Positions 1-8,631 of a stretch of 64,000 bases of DNA are shown here, piece by piece. Under the pieces are notes generated by a model. The model was given only the letters and a program-made list of their open reading frames with translations. It was not told where the DNA came from and ran no database searches. The DNA is taken from positions 186,001 through 250,000 of the forward strand of contig OW568869.1 in the NCBI GenBank assembly GCA_938743325.2. The letters run 5' to 3'. This DNA is from Pycnococcus provasolii (taxonomy: Eukaryota; Chlorophyta; Pseudoscourfieldiophyceae; Pseudoscourfieldiales; Pycnococcaceae). Every line of letters begins with the position of its first letter. The stretch's first letter is position 1. Both the position numbers and the translations under genes were made by a program.

Positions 1-229
1 TCACCTGCAAGCTCTCGAGAGTGGACCCAATATTATCTGGGAGAGTGGATTGGTTATCTTCTTCAGGAGGCGAGAAAGACGCTGAGGCTGAGGCTGAGGC
101 TGAAGAGAGAGACGTCAAAGAAACAGGCACATGCTCAGACTCACTCTGAGAGAGGGTGATCTTCAACGAGCACTGCGCACACACGAACGAAGGTAAAGGA
201 CGAGTGGCATTGTCATTGCCGGACGCCAT
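1..229 (-). CDS. Beclin 1/ATG6-like protein, N-terminal part, cut by window edge
   Basis: An open minus-strand frame starts at an ATG at 229 and runs off the left edge (76 codons visible). Near the start it reads PSFVCAQCSLKITL. This fits the short conserved N-terminal segment of Beclin 1/ATG6 proteins (FVC-x2-C followed by an L-x-L stretch). In that family the segment precedes a poorly conserved, Ser-rich region, then the BH3-like, coiled-coil and evolutionarily conserved domains. Here a Ser/Ala repeat of codons (about residues 45-55) and an acidic stretch follow, consistent with that variable region. Beclin/ATG6 is the scaffold of the class III PI3-kinase complex that starts autophagosome formation. 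Only the motif supports the name; the diagnostic coiled coil and C-terminal domain lie outside the window. It is divergent with the FKBP gene. Confidence 0.45.
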   Translation of the reverse strand, partial: MASGNDNATRPLPSFVCAQCSLKITLSQSESEHVPVSLTSLSSASASASASFSPPEEDNQSTLPDNIGSTLESLQV

Positions 230-355
230 ATGGGAAATTCTGTCGGACGCCGAGGAAAATTCCGTCCGCGGAGAACGAAAGTCCCCCCCGGGGGCCAGCC
301 AGGGGGCCGAGAGCTTCGAAGAACGGAAATTTCGGAACCCCTTAGAGAACCCCTT

Positions 356-400
356 GCTAACCCTAACAGGTAACCCTATCCCTAACCCTAACCCTAACCC
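356..400. repeat. Telomere-like CCCTAA run between divergent genes
   Basis: The 322-base gap between the ATG6-like gene and the FKBP gene holds a run of CCCTAA units, partly degenerate (CCCTATC variants). Nothing else in the gap looks coding. Its place between two divergent starts suggests a promoter role similar to plant telo-boxes; that role is inferred. Confidence 0.7.
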
Positions 401-551
401 GCGAAGAATGCGAATACCCTAATGCTATCTTTAATCTGCCTGCCCGGCAAATCTCAGCCCTATCAGGTAGCCCTATCTGTTATTTTTGGGGTCCTATCCC
501 AACAGCCACAGAAAAAGAACCCATTCCTGTTATTAGTTTTTTTTTGCGATT

Positions 552-1328
552 ATGATGAATGCCTTCCGTGCGTCTACGTCGTGCAGTAATGGTAGTGGGG
601 GGGTGGCCATGGGAAGGGTCACTCACCATCACAAGGTGGCGATGATGATCAAGCCGTCTGCCAGCGCCTCGTCATCACGTGCAACATCACCAGATCACGA
701 CGCCGGCGTTCTGCGAAGGGACTTCATGCAAAAAGGGGCGCTCTCTCTCGGCGTGTCGCTCGCCATGGCGACCGTGAAGCAAGGACCGGCACTCGCCGTC
801 GGCTCGTCCGAAGAACCCACGAAAATGCTGTGCGACGCCAGGTGCTTGGCAGGACTCGAGTCCGCACAGATGGTCACGACGCCCTCAGGTCTGCAGTACA
901 AGGATATCAAGGTGGGACGCGGGGTCGAACCGCCAAAGGGATTCCAGGTGGTGTGCCAGTACGTCGCGTTGATTGAGGAGAACGGCAAGACGCGCATCTT
1001 CGAGAGCACGATGGAGCGAAAGGAGCCTGCCAACATACGAGTTGGCGCGGGCCAGGTGATTCCGGGACTTGACGAAGGACTGTCCACGATGAAGGTGGGT
1101 GGCGTGCGCCGACTCTACGTGCCTGGCAACCTCTCCTTCCCGAAGGGGCTCGCCGCCGCGCCGGGGCGCGCGCGCGTTCCGCCAGCTTCCCCCATCATCA
1201 TGGATGTGTTTCTGCTCGACGTGCCAGGCTTCGACTTGCCCGACGAGGAGGAGGAGGTTGTGCCCGCGCCTGCGCCGGCGGAGGAGGCGGCACCCGCGCC
1301 TGAGGCTGCTGCTGAGGTGGTGGCCTGA
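552..1328 (+). CDS. Thylakoid-lumen FKBP-type peptidyl-prolyl isomerase
   Basis: 258 residues. A chloroplast-transit-like N terminus rich in Ser, Ala and basic residues is followed by a twin-arginine motif (RRDF at 55-58) and a hydrophobic stretch ending in an ALA-type processing site near residue 82. Together these predict Tat-dependent import into the thylakoid lumen. The FKBP domain spans about 108-228: GLQYKD opening, VIPGLDEG in the centre, and the closing PPASPIIMDVFLLDV. Plant lumenal FKBPs of the FKBP16-20 group have this shape and act in assembly or repair of photosynthetic complexes. Several of them lack strong isomerase residues, so catalysis is not assured. An acidic Pro/Ala-rich tail of about 30 residues is unusual. 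The start is the first ATG of a double ATG. It is convergent with the next gene. Confidence 0.85.
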   Translation: MMNAFRASTSCSNGSGGVAMGRVTHHHKVAMMIKPSASASSSRATSPDHDAGVLRRDFMQKGALSLGVSLAMATVKQGPALAVGSSEEPTKMLCDARCLAGLESAQMVTTPSGLQYKDIKVGRGVEPPKGFQVVCQYVALIEENGKTRIFESTMERKEPANIRVGAGQVIPGLDEGLSTMKVGGVRRLYVPGNLSFPKGLAAAPGRARVPPASPIIMDVFLLDVPGFDLPDEEEEVVPAPAPAEEAAPAPEAAAEVVA

Positions 1329-1515
1329 GCAGGTACAAAAGCTAGACTATATACAGACCATACATATCAAAAAGAGTAAAGTCGTAGGGTGTTTCTGTTT
1401 GGTGAAGATTTGCTGGTCTCCTTTCTTTTTAACTTCGGTCGACAAAAACTAACAAAAACAAAAACCATAAAAGCACCCTATGCGCCGTCAGTGATTATTT
1501 TATTTTTATAAGCCT

Positions 1516-2157
1516 TTACTTAGCTGCTGCCATGCGCGCCGCCTTTTTTTCGTCAGCCACACGAAGCTGTTCACGCGCCTTGTCTCCGGAGCCAAGCACG
1601 TCGTCCGTCACGGACGAGCGCGCGAACACGGTGTATTGCTTGGACACGTCCGTCGCCTTGCCATCCTTGCCCGCAAGCTGCAGCGAGAGCGTGTGCTTTC
1701 CAGGCACGATCTCCGTGGTGAACGAGCTTCCTCCGTCGGCATAGTCGATGGCGCCAGCCGGCACAGCTTCCCCAGCCGCGACCGCGGGCGCATCAACGAC
1801 GACGAAGAAGTGCGTTCCCGCGTCGTTTCCCTTCATGTCGAGTTTGACCTTCGACGAGACGCTTTCTCCCTTGGTCCTCAACTTGGAGATTGTGACTTTC
1901 CCGTATGGATCCTTGTTTGTGACTTCAAAGTCCACGTCGGCGAGCGCAGGTCCCACTCCCATCACCGTCAACGATGCTGCTGTGATGATCGATGTCGTCG
2001 CCAACGTCAATGATTGTTTTTTATAAACAACAGGCACGGAAGCCGATGACGAAGCCGAAGACGAAGACGCGCGGGTCAGAAGACGAAGACGCCCCCTACT
2101 AACCTTAGAACAACTTGTTGTCGTGCGCATGATCTTTGAGGTCGAGGACATCATCAT
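1516..2157 (-). CDS. Chloroplast lumenal protein with DUF4399-like domain
   Basis: 213 residues from the ATG at 2157; an upstream in-frame ATG at 2253 would add 32 residues that do not look like a transit peptide. The N terminus is Ser/Arg-rich and acid-poor, then a hydrophobic segment (about 48-70) ends at PALA before Asp74. This is a two-part lumen-targeting signal, without a clear twin-arginine. The mature part contains a THFFVVVDAP strand and, about 45 residues later, PGKHTLSLQLAG. This pair resembles the HHHLLID...PGKHTLTLQLAD pattern of DUF4399 domains, whose function is not established. Identification rests on pattern memory. It is convergent with the FKBP gene, also a lumen protein, and divergent from the UCH gene. 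Confidence 0.6.
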   Translation of the reverse strand: MMMSSTSKIMRTTTSCSKVSRGRLRLLTRASSSSASSSASVPVVYKKQSLTLATTSIITAASLTVMGVGPALADVDFEVTNKDPYGKVTISKLRTKGESVSSKVKLDMKGNDAGTHFFVVVDAPAVAAGEAVPAGAIDYADGGSSFTTEIVPGKHTLSLQLAGKDGKATDVSKQYTVFARSSVTDDVLGSGDKAREQLRVADEKKAARMAAAK

Positions 2158-2410
2158 TCTTCTACGGTACTTGCCAAACAAAGGGAAAACTAAATCCAAG
2201 GGAGAGTTACATATATCCCGCCCGGGGTAGGGAAACAGCAAGCCAGCAAACAACCAAGCAAACGTCCCTGAAAAGCTTATCCTGCTTTGGGATCCGAAGA
2301 AAGAAGGGTGAAGGAATCCCAGGTGGAGTTAGAAAATCGAATAGACTAAGGTTAGCAAGAATCTATGTACCACGTGGAGGTGGGAAGAGGCACATGCACA
2401 TACATAATGC

Positions 2411-2696
2411 GTTAGGGTTACGGATAAAGGTTAGGGTTAAAGGGTTAGGGTTAGGGTTAAAGGGTTAGGGTTTGGGGTAGGGTTAGGGTTAAAGGTTAGG
2501 GTTAGGGTTTGGGTTAAATGTTTAGGGTTTGGGTTAGGGTTTGGGGTAGGGTTACCAAGGCTGCGCCAGCTGGCCGCAATTCCCTTTTAGCGTAGTGGTG
2601 CGCCGGGTTGGTTAGGGTTTAGGAGTTTGATCCCCTCCTCCAGCACGTTTGGTGAACTCCAGTAGTACAGTGTCTTATGTTAGGGTTAGGGTTAGC
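2411..2696. repeat. Degenerate TTAGGG arrays in a divergent promoter
   Basis: The 594-base gap between the lumenal protein and the UCH gene contains a long run of TTAGGG, TTTAGGG, TTTGGGG and AAAGGG variants at 2411-2554, with shorter runs at 2610-2626 and 2678-2696. The last run ends about 55 bases before the UCH ATG. Unit length drifts between 5 and 8 bases, so this is not a fresh telomere copy. Confidence 0.75.
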
Positions 2697-2751
2697 CGCC
2701 TCGTTTAGGCCTTGTGTTTGATTTGTTCTGTCAGTTGTTCCCGTTGTTGTC

Positions 2752-3531
2752 ATGGCGGACCCCTCCGCCGTCGCGTCGAAGCACGCGCGCATACACTGGC
2801 TCCCGCTCGAATCCAACCCGGACGTGTTCACGCAGTTCGCGGCGCGCGCAGGGTGCCCGCTCCACCGCGTCAACCTCGAATTCTGCGACGTGTTCGGCTT
2901 CGACGACGAACTCCTGATGATGCTCCCGGGACCCGCAGTCGCATGCGTCCTCCTATTCGACACCAAAGTCTTCGACGCGCACAGAGAGACGCAACGCGCT
3001 TCGGGACGTGTCCTACCCACGACAGAAGGCATCGACCTCTTCTACATCAAGCAGTTTGTCGGAAACGCGTGCGGAACCATCGCCGCCGTGCACTCCATGC
3101 TCAACGCGCCAGAGTGCGTGGCGGCGATGGAGCCTGACGCGCCGCTCGCCATGTTCCACGCAGCCGCCAGAGGAGTCGCAGCGGCGGAGGAGGGGGATGA
3201 CAAGGCCAAAAAGGCTGCAGAGGCGGGTGGGGCACTGCTCGCGGAAGCGGAGGGACTTCACGCAGCCAGCGAGGACAGCGCCGCGGGTGGGCAGACAGAG
3301 GCGCCAGACTTGGGCGCCAACGTCGACCACCACTTCGTCGCGTTCGTTCGTGGGAACGACGGAAACCTTTACGAGCTCGACGGGCGCAGACCCGACGGAC
3401 CTGTCAACTGGGGACCCGTCAAGGATGGAGACCTCATGAAGAGCGTCGCCGAGGTGGTGAAGCGCGAGTTTGTCGCAGTAGCCGGTGAGAATTGCATGCT
3501 CAACTGCATTGCGCTATGCAGGAGTGGGTGA
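2752..3531 (+). CDS. Ubiquitin C-terminal hydrolase, UCH (peptidase C12) family
   Basis: 259 residues, the usual length of UCHL1/UCHL3-type enzymes, which cleave short adducts from the ubiquitin C terminus. The catalytic set is present: oxyanion Gln101 and nucleophile Cys107 in QFVGNACGT, His194 in HHFVAF, and Asp210 in YELDGR. The N-terminal HWLPLESNPDVF and central PGPAVACVLLF blocks also match the family. Residues 143-188 form an Ala/Glu/Gly-rich insertion in the active-site crossover loop, which is longer than in UCHL3. The C terminus ends soon after the core, with no ULD tail of the UCH37 type. The start ATG is directly preceded by the TTAGGG-rich gap. It is convergent with the GT29 gene. 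Confidence 0.9.
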   Translation: MADPSAVASKHARIHWLPLESNPDVFTQFAARAGCPLHRVNLEFCDVFGFDDELLMMLPGPAVACVLLFDTKVFDAHRETQRASGRVLPTTEGIDLFYIKQFVGNACGTIAAVHSMLNAPECVAAMEPDAPLAMFHAAARGVAAAEEGDDKAKKAAEAGGALLAEAEGLHAASEDSAAGGQTEAPDLGANVDHHFVAFVRGNDGNLYELDGRRPDGPVNWGPVKDGDLMKSVAEVVKREFVAVAGENCMLNCIALCRSG

Positions 3532-3673
3532 AAGGTTTTTCTTTTAAAAAGCTGTTGTTGTAAAAACCTCACGTATTGCGATTGCAAACTCTCGCATCCC
3601 TCCGGGTCAGGAATCAATAATGAAATTTTACAGTTGTCTAAAACTAACTTACACATCACCAAATAACTTAATG

Positions 3674-4891
3674 TCAGTCAAGGATACGAACGCGGCCTGC
3701 GCTCACCAAGCGACGTAGCATATTTGCTTCAGCGGCAATGTCGTGCTGTGTGAATGGCTTTGTCTTGGTCTCCCACGCGTGGCCGAGAACGCGAGCCTTG
3801 CACAGAACCTCGTTTGGTCCACGTCGCCGATTCGAACGGCAGTCGCTGCGCTTGGCATTTTGAAAGTCGAAGCCAAGAACGTCAATTCTAGATTTCGGAA
3901 AGCGGTCTGTCATGTAGACGAGGCTCACAATGCCCGTCGACGGCCAGCGACCCGCGAAACGCCACTGCTTTCGAAGTTTTTCGTACACATGGATCGGCAT
4001 TGGTAAGAACTGCGACGATAGCCCCATGCCGTTGTATGACTTGCGAACCTTCGTCACGATCCTCCGCCGATCGCCTCTTGCACTTGCCGTTGGATTGCAC
4101 GCCGTGGCCCGTTGCCTGCACCTCGGCCCAACAGGCAAAGGAACGGGCACGATGATGCGATTCGGCCCGAGCGTGACCGCCATGGTCTTGTTGAAATTTT
4201 TCGCACGAGGCGACTTGCGATCGTTTAGGAACCAGTATGTGAGCTTCGTGCCCAGCTGCTTTTCTAAGCCCGCAGTTTTGAAGTAGTTGAAGCGCGCAAC
4301 CACATCGTAGGAGTCAATCAGGCCACCGTAGCTCTTGCTCGCGAGACTGCGTCCGTTGCCAACGACGATAACTTTCGCATCCGGGGCCAGCGGTTTCTCG
4401 ATAGCCGCCCTTACACCCTCCCTGGCTTGGGCACGTAGGTTTTGCTTCGTCGATGGTGTCTTCTGTGCCGCCCGTCGTTTCGCGGTGTCACGTGCTGCTG
4501 CGGCATCCCCTCCGTCCTTCTCGTCCTGCTTCTCGTCGCCGTCCTCGTCGTCGGCGTCGTCGACGTCGCGTCTGCTTCCTCCTAAGTCCTCCGCGTTCTT
4601 CGCCTCATCCACACCAGTATCCTCCTCCTCTTCCTCTGGAGACGTTTTCTCGTCCTCTTCTTCGTCCTCCACCACCACCACCTGCTCCTGCTCCTGCACT
4701 GTTGTCGTCGTCGTCGTCGACGTCGTCAGTGCTCGTAGTGCCTCGAGCTCTTCGTCGAGGCGCGACGCGGCCTTGACGAGAGAAGGGGAGGAGAAGACGA
4801 AGCCGTGAACGAGGGAAGGCACGATCACCAGCAATACGACCAGGACGACGAATAAAAGGAGCACGAAGGACCTCTTCCGTATTGACGACAT
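3674..4891 (-). CDS. GT29 sialyltransferase-like glycosyltransferase
   Basis: 405 residues with type II Golgi-enzyme architecture: a short basic cytosolic tail, one transmembrane helix (about 8-31), then a long Thr/Glu/Asp-rich stem (50-150). The catalytic part shows a sialylmotif-L-like segment (VIVVGNGRSL at 174-183 and DVVARFNYF at 196-204), a motif-S-like segment (WPSTGIVSLVYM around 316-327) and a VS-type His383-x4-Glu388 pair. Family 29 enzymes transfer sialic acid or related sugars from CMP donors. Algae generally lack mammalian-type sialic acid, so the donor may be another nonulosonic sugar or Kdo; that is inference. The acidic stem is encoded by trinucleotide runs. It is divergent with the next gene, with a TTAGGG-like run in the gap. 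Confidence 0.8.
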   Translation of the reverse strand: MSSIRKRSFVLLLFVVLVVLLVIVPSLVHGFVFSSPSLVKAASRLDEELEALRALTTSTTTTTTVQEQEQVVVVEDEEEDEKTSPEEEEEDTGVDEAKNAEDLGGSRRDVDDADDEDGDEKQDEKDGGDAAAARDTAKRRAAQKTPSTKQNLRAQAREGVRAAIEKPLAPDAKVIVVGNGRSLASKSYGGLIDSYDVVARFNYFKTAGLEKQLGTKLTYWFLNDRKSPRAKNFNKTMAVTLGPNRIIVPVPLPVGPRCRQRATACNPTASARGDRRRIVTKVRKSYNGMGLSSQFLPMPIHVYEKLRKQWRFAGRWPSTGIVSLVYMTDRFPKSRIDVLGFDFQNAKRSDCRSNRRRGPNEVLCKARVLGHAWETKTKPFTQHDIAAEANMLRRLVSAGRVRILD

Positions 4892-5106
4892 TATTATTGC
4901 CGTGGATCACTTGGTTCCAATCCCTTGCAAGGGTTGGTGGGGGGAGGAAACCAGAAGAACGCCTTAAACTTTACCACAGGTCCACTTGTGCCTTTGATCG
5001 GGGGATCCATTGTATTGTGGGGGCACATCGTGTCCTCGGGCCTCGGGCCTCGGGGGAAGTGAAGTAGGTGGTCTGGGATTTCCGGGTCTTGCCATCACAT
5101 GCTTGT

Positions 5107-5135
5107 TGGGTTAGGGTGGGTTAGGACTTAGGGTG
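5107..5135. repeat. Short TTAGGG-like run in a divergent promoter
   Basis: GGGTTAGGGTGGGTTAGGAC and a further TTAGGG lie about 50-75 bases before the ATG at 5183 and about 220 bases from the divergent GT29 start. A TG dinucleotide run follows at about 5157-5173. Confidence 0.6.
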
Positions 5136-5182
5136 CTGCTTGCTTGTGTTTGTGTACGTGTGTGTGTGTGTGTGCTGGTTGA

Positions 5183-5881
5183 ATGGGCGCGTGCTGCTCG
5201 TCGACGGCGGATCTTGTGCTGATACAAACGCTCAACCATGTCGACTTCACGCCGGCATTCACGCAAGGAAACGCCGCCTCGGCTCTCGCGCAAGTGCACC
5301 AAGCGGGGGGCAAGGTCGTCGTCCAACGAGACCACAAAAACAAGTCGTCAGTCGTGAAGGTGGCGACGGAAGGAGCGAAGGATGGCGACGAGGGCAAGGC
5401 GCTTCTCACCATGAAAGACCTGCCGGACGGTTTCTCGGCAGTGGTGTACGACGGATCAACTGGCGAGCCTGTGCTTGCGATAATGAAAACGAGTCTTGCA
5501 AACTTCTTCGCCGGAACGAGCTTCGGTGCCGACGTGTGGTGCGCAAAGCCCGCTTGGCAAGGTCAGCAGCCTGCTCTAGTGCCCATCACTGGCATGAATA
5601 TGTACAAGTGGGCAACCATCACGCAGGCTGTCGATGCACCTGTTCAATGCCTCGACGCACGCGGCAGTCCCATGATTATGATTATGTTGAAAACGGGGCT
5701 AACCACGTACGGGGCAACCGTCTACGGCCCGATGGGACATAACGCCAACCCGTGCGCGTTAGGCGAAAATGCGATGGGCGGCGGCTTGGGAAATTTAACT
5801 GGAACGTTTTATTTTGCAAAGGGCGTCGACGTGCTCATGGCTTTAATAGCCACCAACGTCGCACTCGCTCACGCCGGATGA
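5183..5881 (+). CDS. Probable N-myristoylated LURP-one/tubby-fold-like protein
   Basis: 232 residues. It begins MGACCSS, a good signal for N-myristoylation plus palmitoylation of the two cysteines, so it is probably attached to a membrane face. The body alternates short strand-like segments with Gly turns (GGKVVVQRD, GFSAVVYDGSTGEPVLAI, GATVYGPM) and ends in a hydrophobic helix (about 213-230). That order, a 12-strand barrel around a C-terminal hydrophobic helix, is the tubby/LURP-one layout, but I see no decisive family motif. It is convergent with the next gene, with only 55 bases between the stop codons. Confidence 0.55.
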   Translation: MGACCSSTADLVLIQTLNHVDFTPAFTQGNAASALAQVHQAGGKVVVQRDHKNKSSVVKVATEGAKDGDEGKALLTMKDLPDGFSAVVYDGSTGEPVLAIMKTSLANFFAGTSFGADVWCAKPAWQGQQPALVPITGMNMYKWATITQAVDAPVQCLDARGSPMIMIMLKTGLTTYGATVYGPMGHNANPCALGENAMGGGLGNLTGTFYFAKGVDVLMALIATNVALAHAG

Positions 5882-5936
5882 AATGCATAAAATATTAAAA
5901 TATTGTAACAAGTTACAATATGTACGCTACTTACGC

Positions 5937-6737
5937 TCACTTCTTCTCGCTGTACGAGCTTGGCAAGTAACTCGGGCGCGTCATCTGCGTGGTGCTGATG
6001 GTGAAGCCGCCGCGATTCCAGTACTTGCGATCCTTCTCCGGGTGCCACGTCGAACCCAAGCCGCGGCTTGGGTCGACGCGACGGTCGAAACGTGCAGCCG
6101 TCGAACGGAAGCTGCTCAGCTCGCAATCGACGTCCTCTCGGCGTGTCGGGATGGGGTACGCGTAGTATCCTGGCCCAACCTCAGGTTCCGTCGAAGGCCG
6201 CATCGGAATACCAAAGCGCGCACTTGTGCTCGTCATGGTGCTCATCTTTCGCGGCGACCTGTCAACGATTGCCCTCAGCGTCGCCTTGTTCAGTGTGTCA
6301 ACGTCGTACATAATGTCTGGCGCCTCCGTGATAATTTCTGGCCCCTTCCTCGGACGGCGACTGCGAACGTTTTTGTAGGTAATGGGCGTCTTCGCGAGGC
6401 CGCTTGCGAAATTGTTCGCCTGGCTGTTGCTGAGAACGTCCGTGTCGTATGTGACGTCCGGCGCGGCAGTTTTTATGTCACGTGCGAATCTCCCCGAGTT
6501 GCTGAAGGTTGCTGCATAGCGTATGCGCGAGTCGCGCACGGAGCTCGTCAAGTACTTCTTGTGCGCCGTGTCTGTGTCGTAGTCTGCGAGCGGCGCCCGA
6601 ATTCCGGACTCACGTAGGCGCGGTACACGGCTTCGCATCACGCTGTACCTCTGCGGCGACGTGAGAATCCGCGTGGAAATGCACGCCTTGTTGAGCGTGT
6701 CCGTGTTATACAAGGGCTCGCTGTTCCCTCCGCTCAT
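5937..6737 (-). CDS. Repeat protein with YDTDTLNK motifs, probably axonemal
   Basis: 266 residues made of about four imperfect units of 35-50 residues. Each unit opens with a Tyr-x-(T/V)-D motif (YNTDTLNK, YDTDTAHK, YDTDVLSN, YDVDTLNK) and ends in basic, Ser/Arg-rich sequence. The last third has TSARFGIP, PEVGPGYY and FRSTAARFD. These resemble sperm-tail PG-rich (STPGR/SHIPPO) repeats found in microtubule-inner and other axonemal proteins. I infer a ciliary or cortical microtubule protein. No enzymatic motif, signal peptide or membrane helix is visible. The family cannot be named with confidence. It is convergent with the preceding gene. Confidence 0.6.
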   Translation of the reverse strand: MSGGNSEPLYNTDTLNKACISTRILTSPQRYSVMRSRVPRLRESGIRAPLADYDTDTAHKKYLTSSVRDSRIRYAATFSNSGRFARDIKTAAPDVTYDTDVLSNSQANNFASGLAKTPITYKNVRSRRPRKGPEIITEAPDIMYDVDTLNKATLRAIVDRSPRKMSTMTSTSARFGIPMRPSTEPEVGPGYYAYPIPTRREDVDCELSSFRSTAARFDRRVDPSRGLGSTWHPEKDRKYWNRGGFTISTTQMTRPSYLPSSYSEKK

Positions 6738-7897
6738 GTTTTCTTTCTTCTTTTAAATGTATTCGTTCGTGGTTGTTGTATGAGAGGTGCAAGGCCGGCG
6801 CGCCGATGGCAACTCTCTCTAGAGGACTGTCCAAGCAACACAACACAACACGACACGAGTACAGTACAGCAGTTGGCACAACTACGAGAAGGCAACACAG
6901 GCAACACCAGCGGCGCAAACGAGCAAGCAAGACGACACGCCGTGAGAAAACCAAAAGCGGTGTGAAAAGCAGGCCTACTGTATGTCGGACGTTGCACCAC
7001 CAAACACCAAGAGCGACAAATGCGAACAAGTGCGATGGCCGGCGGAGAAAAGCACACGGGACGGTAGGTACCTTTACCTGCCTAGACTAGACTATCGGTC
7101 GCTCACCGCCTGAGAGCCTACCCAATTACCCATCACCGCCTTCCTACCAACTATGTACTGTGCCTACCCATCACATGCCCATCACACACACCATGCCCAT
7201 GCCATCCTAGACTAAACTTTATCGTAATAATGCGACCTTAACCTTAACTTACCGGGTAGTCTATGGGTAGTGTACTGTACGGGTAGGGCGAGGAAAACGC
7301 CTCACCTCCTCGCCTCACCTGACCTGTCGCGCTCCTCGCGGGTAGACGGGTATTCTTACTTGCAAGGACCTCTTGCAAGGGCAGTTGGCAGTTGTAAGGA
7401 CCTGTTGTAAGGGTTATTGGCACCACCGCTAATCTGCCTCTCCTGGATACTGTCGTGATGTCTCCCTGTCTCTATCACCTGTCAGCCTGTGATGTGACCG
7501 ATTACCTCTACCAAATAAAAAGGTGCGAAGGAAGGGGACGGGGGACCGACCGATGGTCCGACCCTCTTGAAGAGAATTCAGGGCAGGTCATCAGGGCCCT
7601 AATAGTTGGTAGTTGGTAACCCCTACCCTACCCGGTAACCCTAACCCGAACCCTAACCCGGTAACCCTAACCCGGTAACCCTAACCCTAACCCGAACCCG
7701 AACCCTAACCCTAATCAGGCGTTAGCAGGGTTGGGTTTTTTCCCTTCCTTCCTTCGGGCGGGCGGGCGGGCTCCCTTCTCCTGCCGCGGCCTGGGCGTGG
7801 CATCCTGTGCTTTTGTCGCCGCACCTTGCGTCGACATCAAGCACTCGCGCGTCGGAGTTACGCGCAGAGGTCACTGTAGGACTGTGTCCACAGTTTC
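6738..7897. other. Gene-free stretch with telomere-like run at 7617-7715
   Basis: No convincing gene. 6740-7080 holds only a 105-codon frame of basic, repetitive composition. 7090-7510 is AT-richer, with CCCATCAC and CTAGACTA repeats and GGGTAG motifs. 7617-7715 is a dense run of CCCTAA, CCCGAA and CCCGGTAA units. It ends about 180 bases before the ATG of the KDZ-like gene and sits between divergent genes. Confidence 0.6.
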
Positions 7898-8631
7898 ATG
7901 GCGGCACCTGGAGGCGCCGACCAACCCGAGCTCGCAGAGCAAATCCAGTTGCTCCGCGAGCAAAACAACCTGCTGGTACAGCAGAACTTGCAGCTGCAGC
8001 ATTGGGCGGAAGACAACCGAAGAGGTGCGTGCTTGATACTCCGGTGATATCTCCCTCGATATCTGATTGATATGCCTTGATATCTGATTCATGTGCCTTG
8101 ATATCAGCCTTGATATCTGTTTTGAAGTGGAAAGCACGAGCTAACGTAATACCGATACAGGTGCACGGCGAAAGGATTGCAGTCCGATTCTTTCAACGGA
8201 GGAACTACGCGATGGCACCTATCGTGCAATGGGAACGTGTCATGCTCAGGGATCACATGAACACTGAAGTGTGCGAACAGACCTTTTCTGTTTTTTCGGG
8301 CTTTACATCTATTATGCGACGTATGTCACAGGTAAGTAGGATTATCGTGAAAAAGTGAAGTCGTTCATGAACCTTGATATCTAACACAAAACCCTTGATA
8401 TCAAATATCAAACCCTTGATATCAAACCCTGATTAGGTCACATCAAACTTGTTCATTTTGAGGATGATCATCGTGCACAACTACCATAGATCGAAGGCGC
8501 TTGAGCAAAAAGTGCACGTGGTGACACCGTCGGCATCGGAGTGGAGACCTCACGACAAGAAGAGTGAAGTGCGGATTTTCATAGGTCCTGTGGGTTTCGC
8601 AGGTGCCGAAGTGGAAAACGCGATGGAATAG
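7898..8631 (+). CDS. KDZ-transposase-like gene in three exons (C-terminal part of the family)
   Basis: Proposed exons are 7898-8024, then a second ending at 8331, then 8437-8631. Exon 1 encodes a Gln/Leu-rich coiled coil (REQNNLLVQQN). Exon 2 ends in NTEVCEQTFSVFSG and RRMSQ; exon 3 continues TSNLFILRMIIVHNY. Joined in phase 0, this matches the CEQTFSW...M..F.F.L..L..HN block that closes transposases of the Kyakuja-Dileera-Zisupton (KDZ) DNA transposon group. Donors GTGCGT and GTAAGT are canonical. The exon-2 acceptor is unclear: the AG at 8159-8160 gives the wrong phase, while AGs before 8108, 8135 and 8141 keep the frame. The protein would be about 170 residues, far shorter than a full KDZ transposase, with no catalytic core. 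It is either a relic or a domesticated fragment. Both introns carry the GATATC motifs of the surrounding array. Confidence 0.5.

Noticed and set aside
2411-2562. A chromosome end or telomere fusion
   Set aside because: The units are degenerate, short and followed by normal genes on both sides, and similar runs recur in several other gaps.
2588-2633. tRNA- or SINE-like pair: TAGCGTAGTGG (A-box-like) and AGTTTGATCCC (B-box-like)
   Set aside because: No acceptor-stem pairing and the wrong spacing; it lies within the TTAGGG-like array, so chance is likely.
5140-5742. Plus-strand 200-codon frame overlapping the LURP-one-like gene
   Set aside because: It is the shifted frame of the 232-residue gene and starts within a TG dinucleotide run; Arg-rich with no motif.
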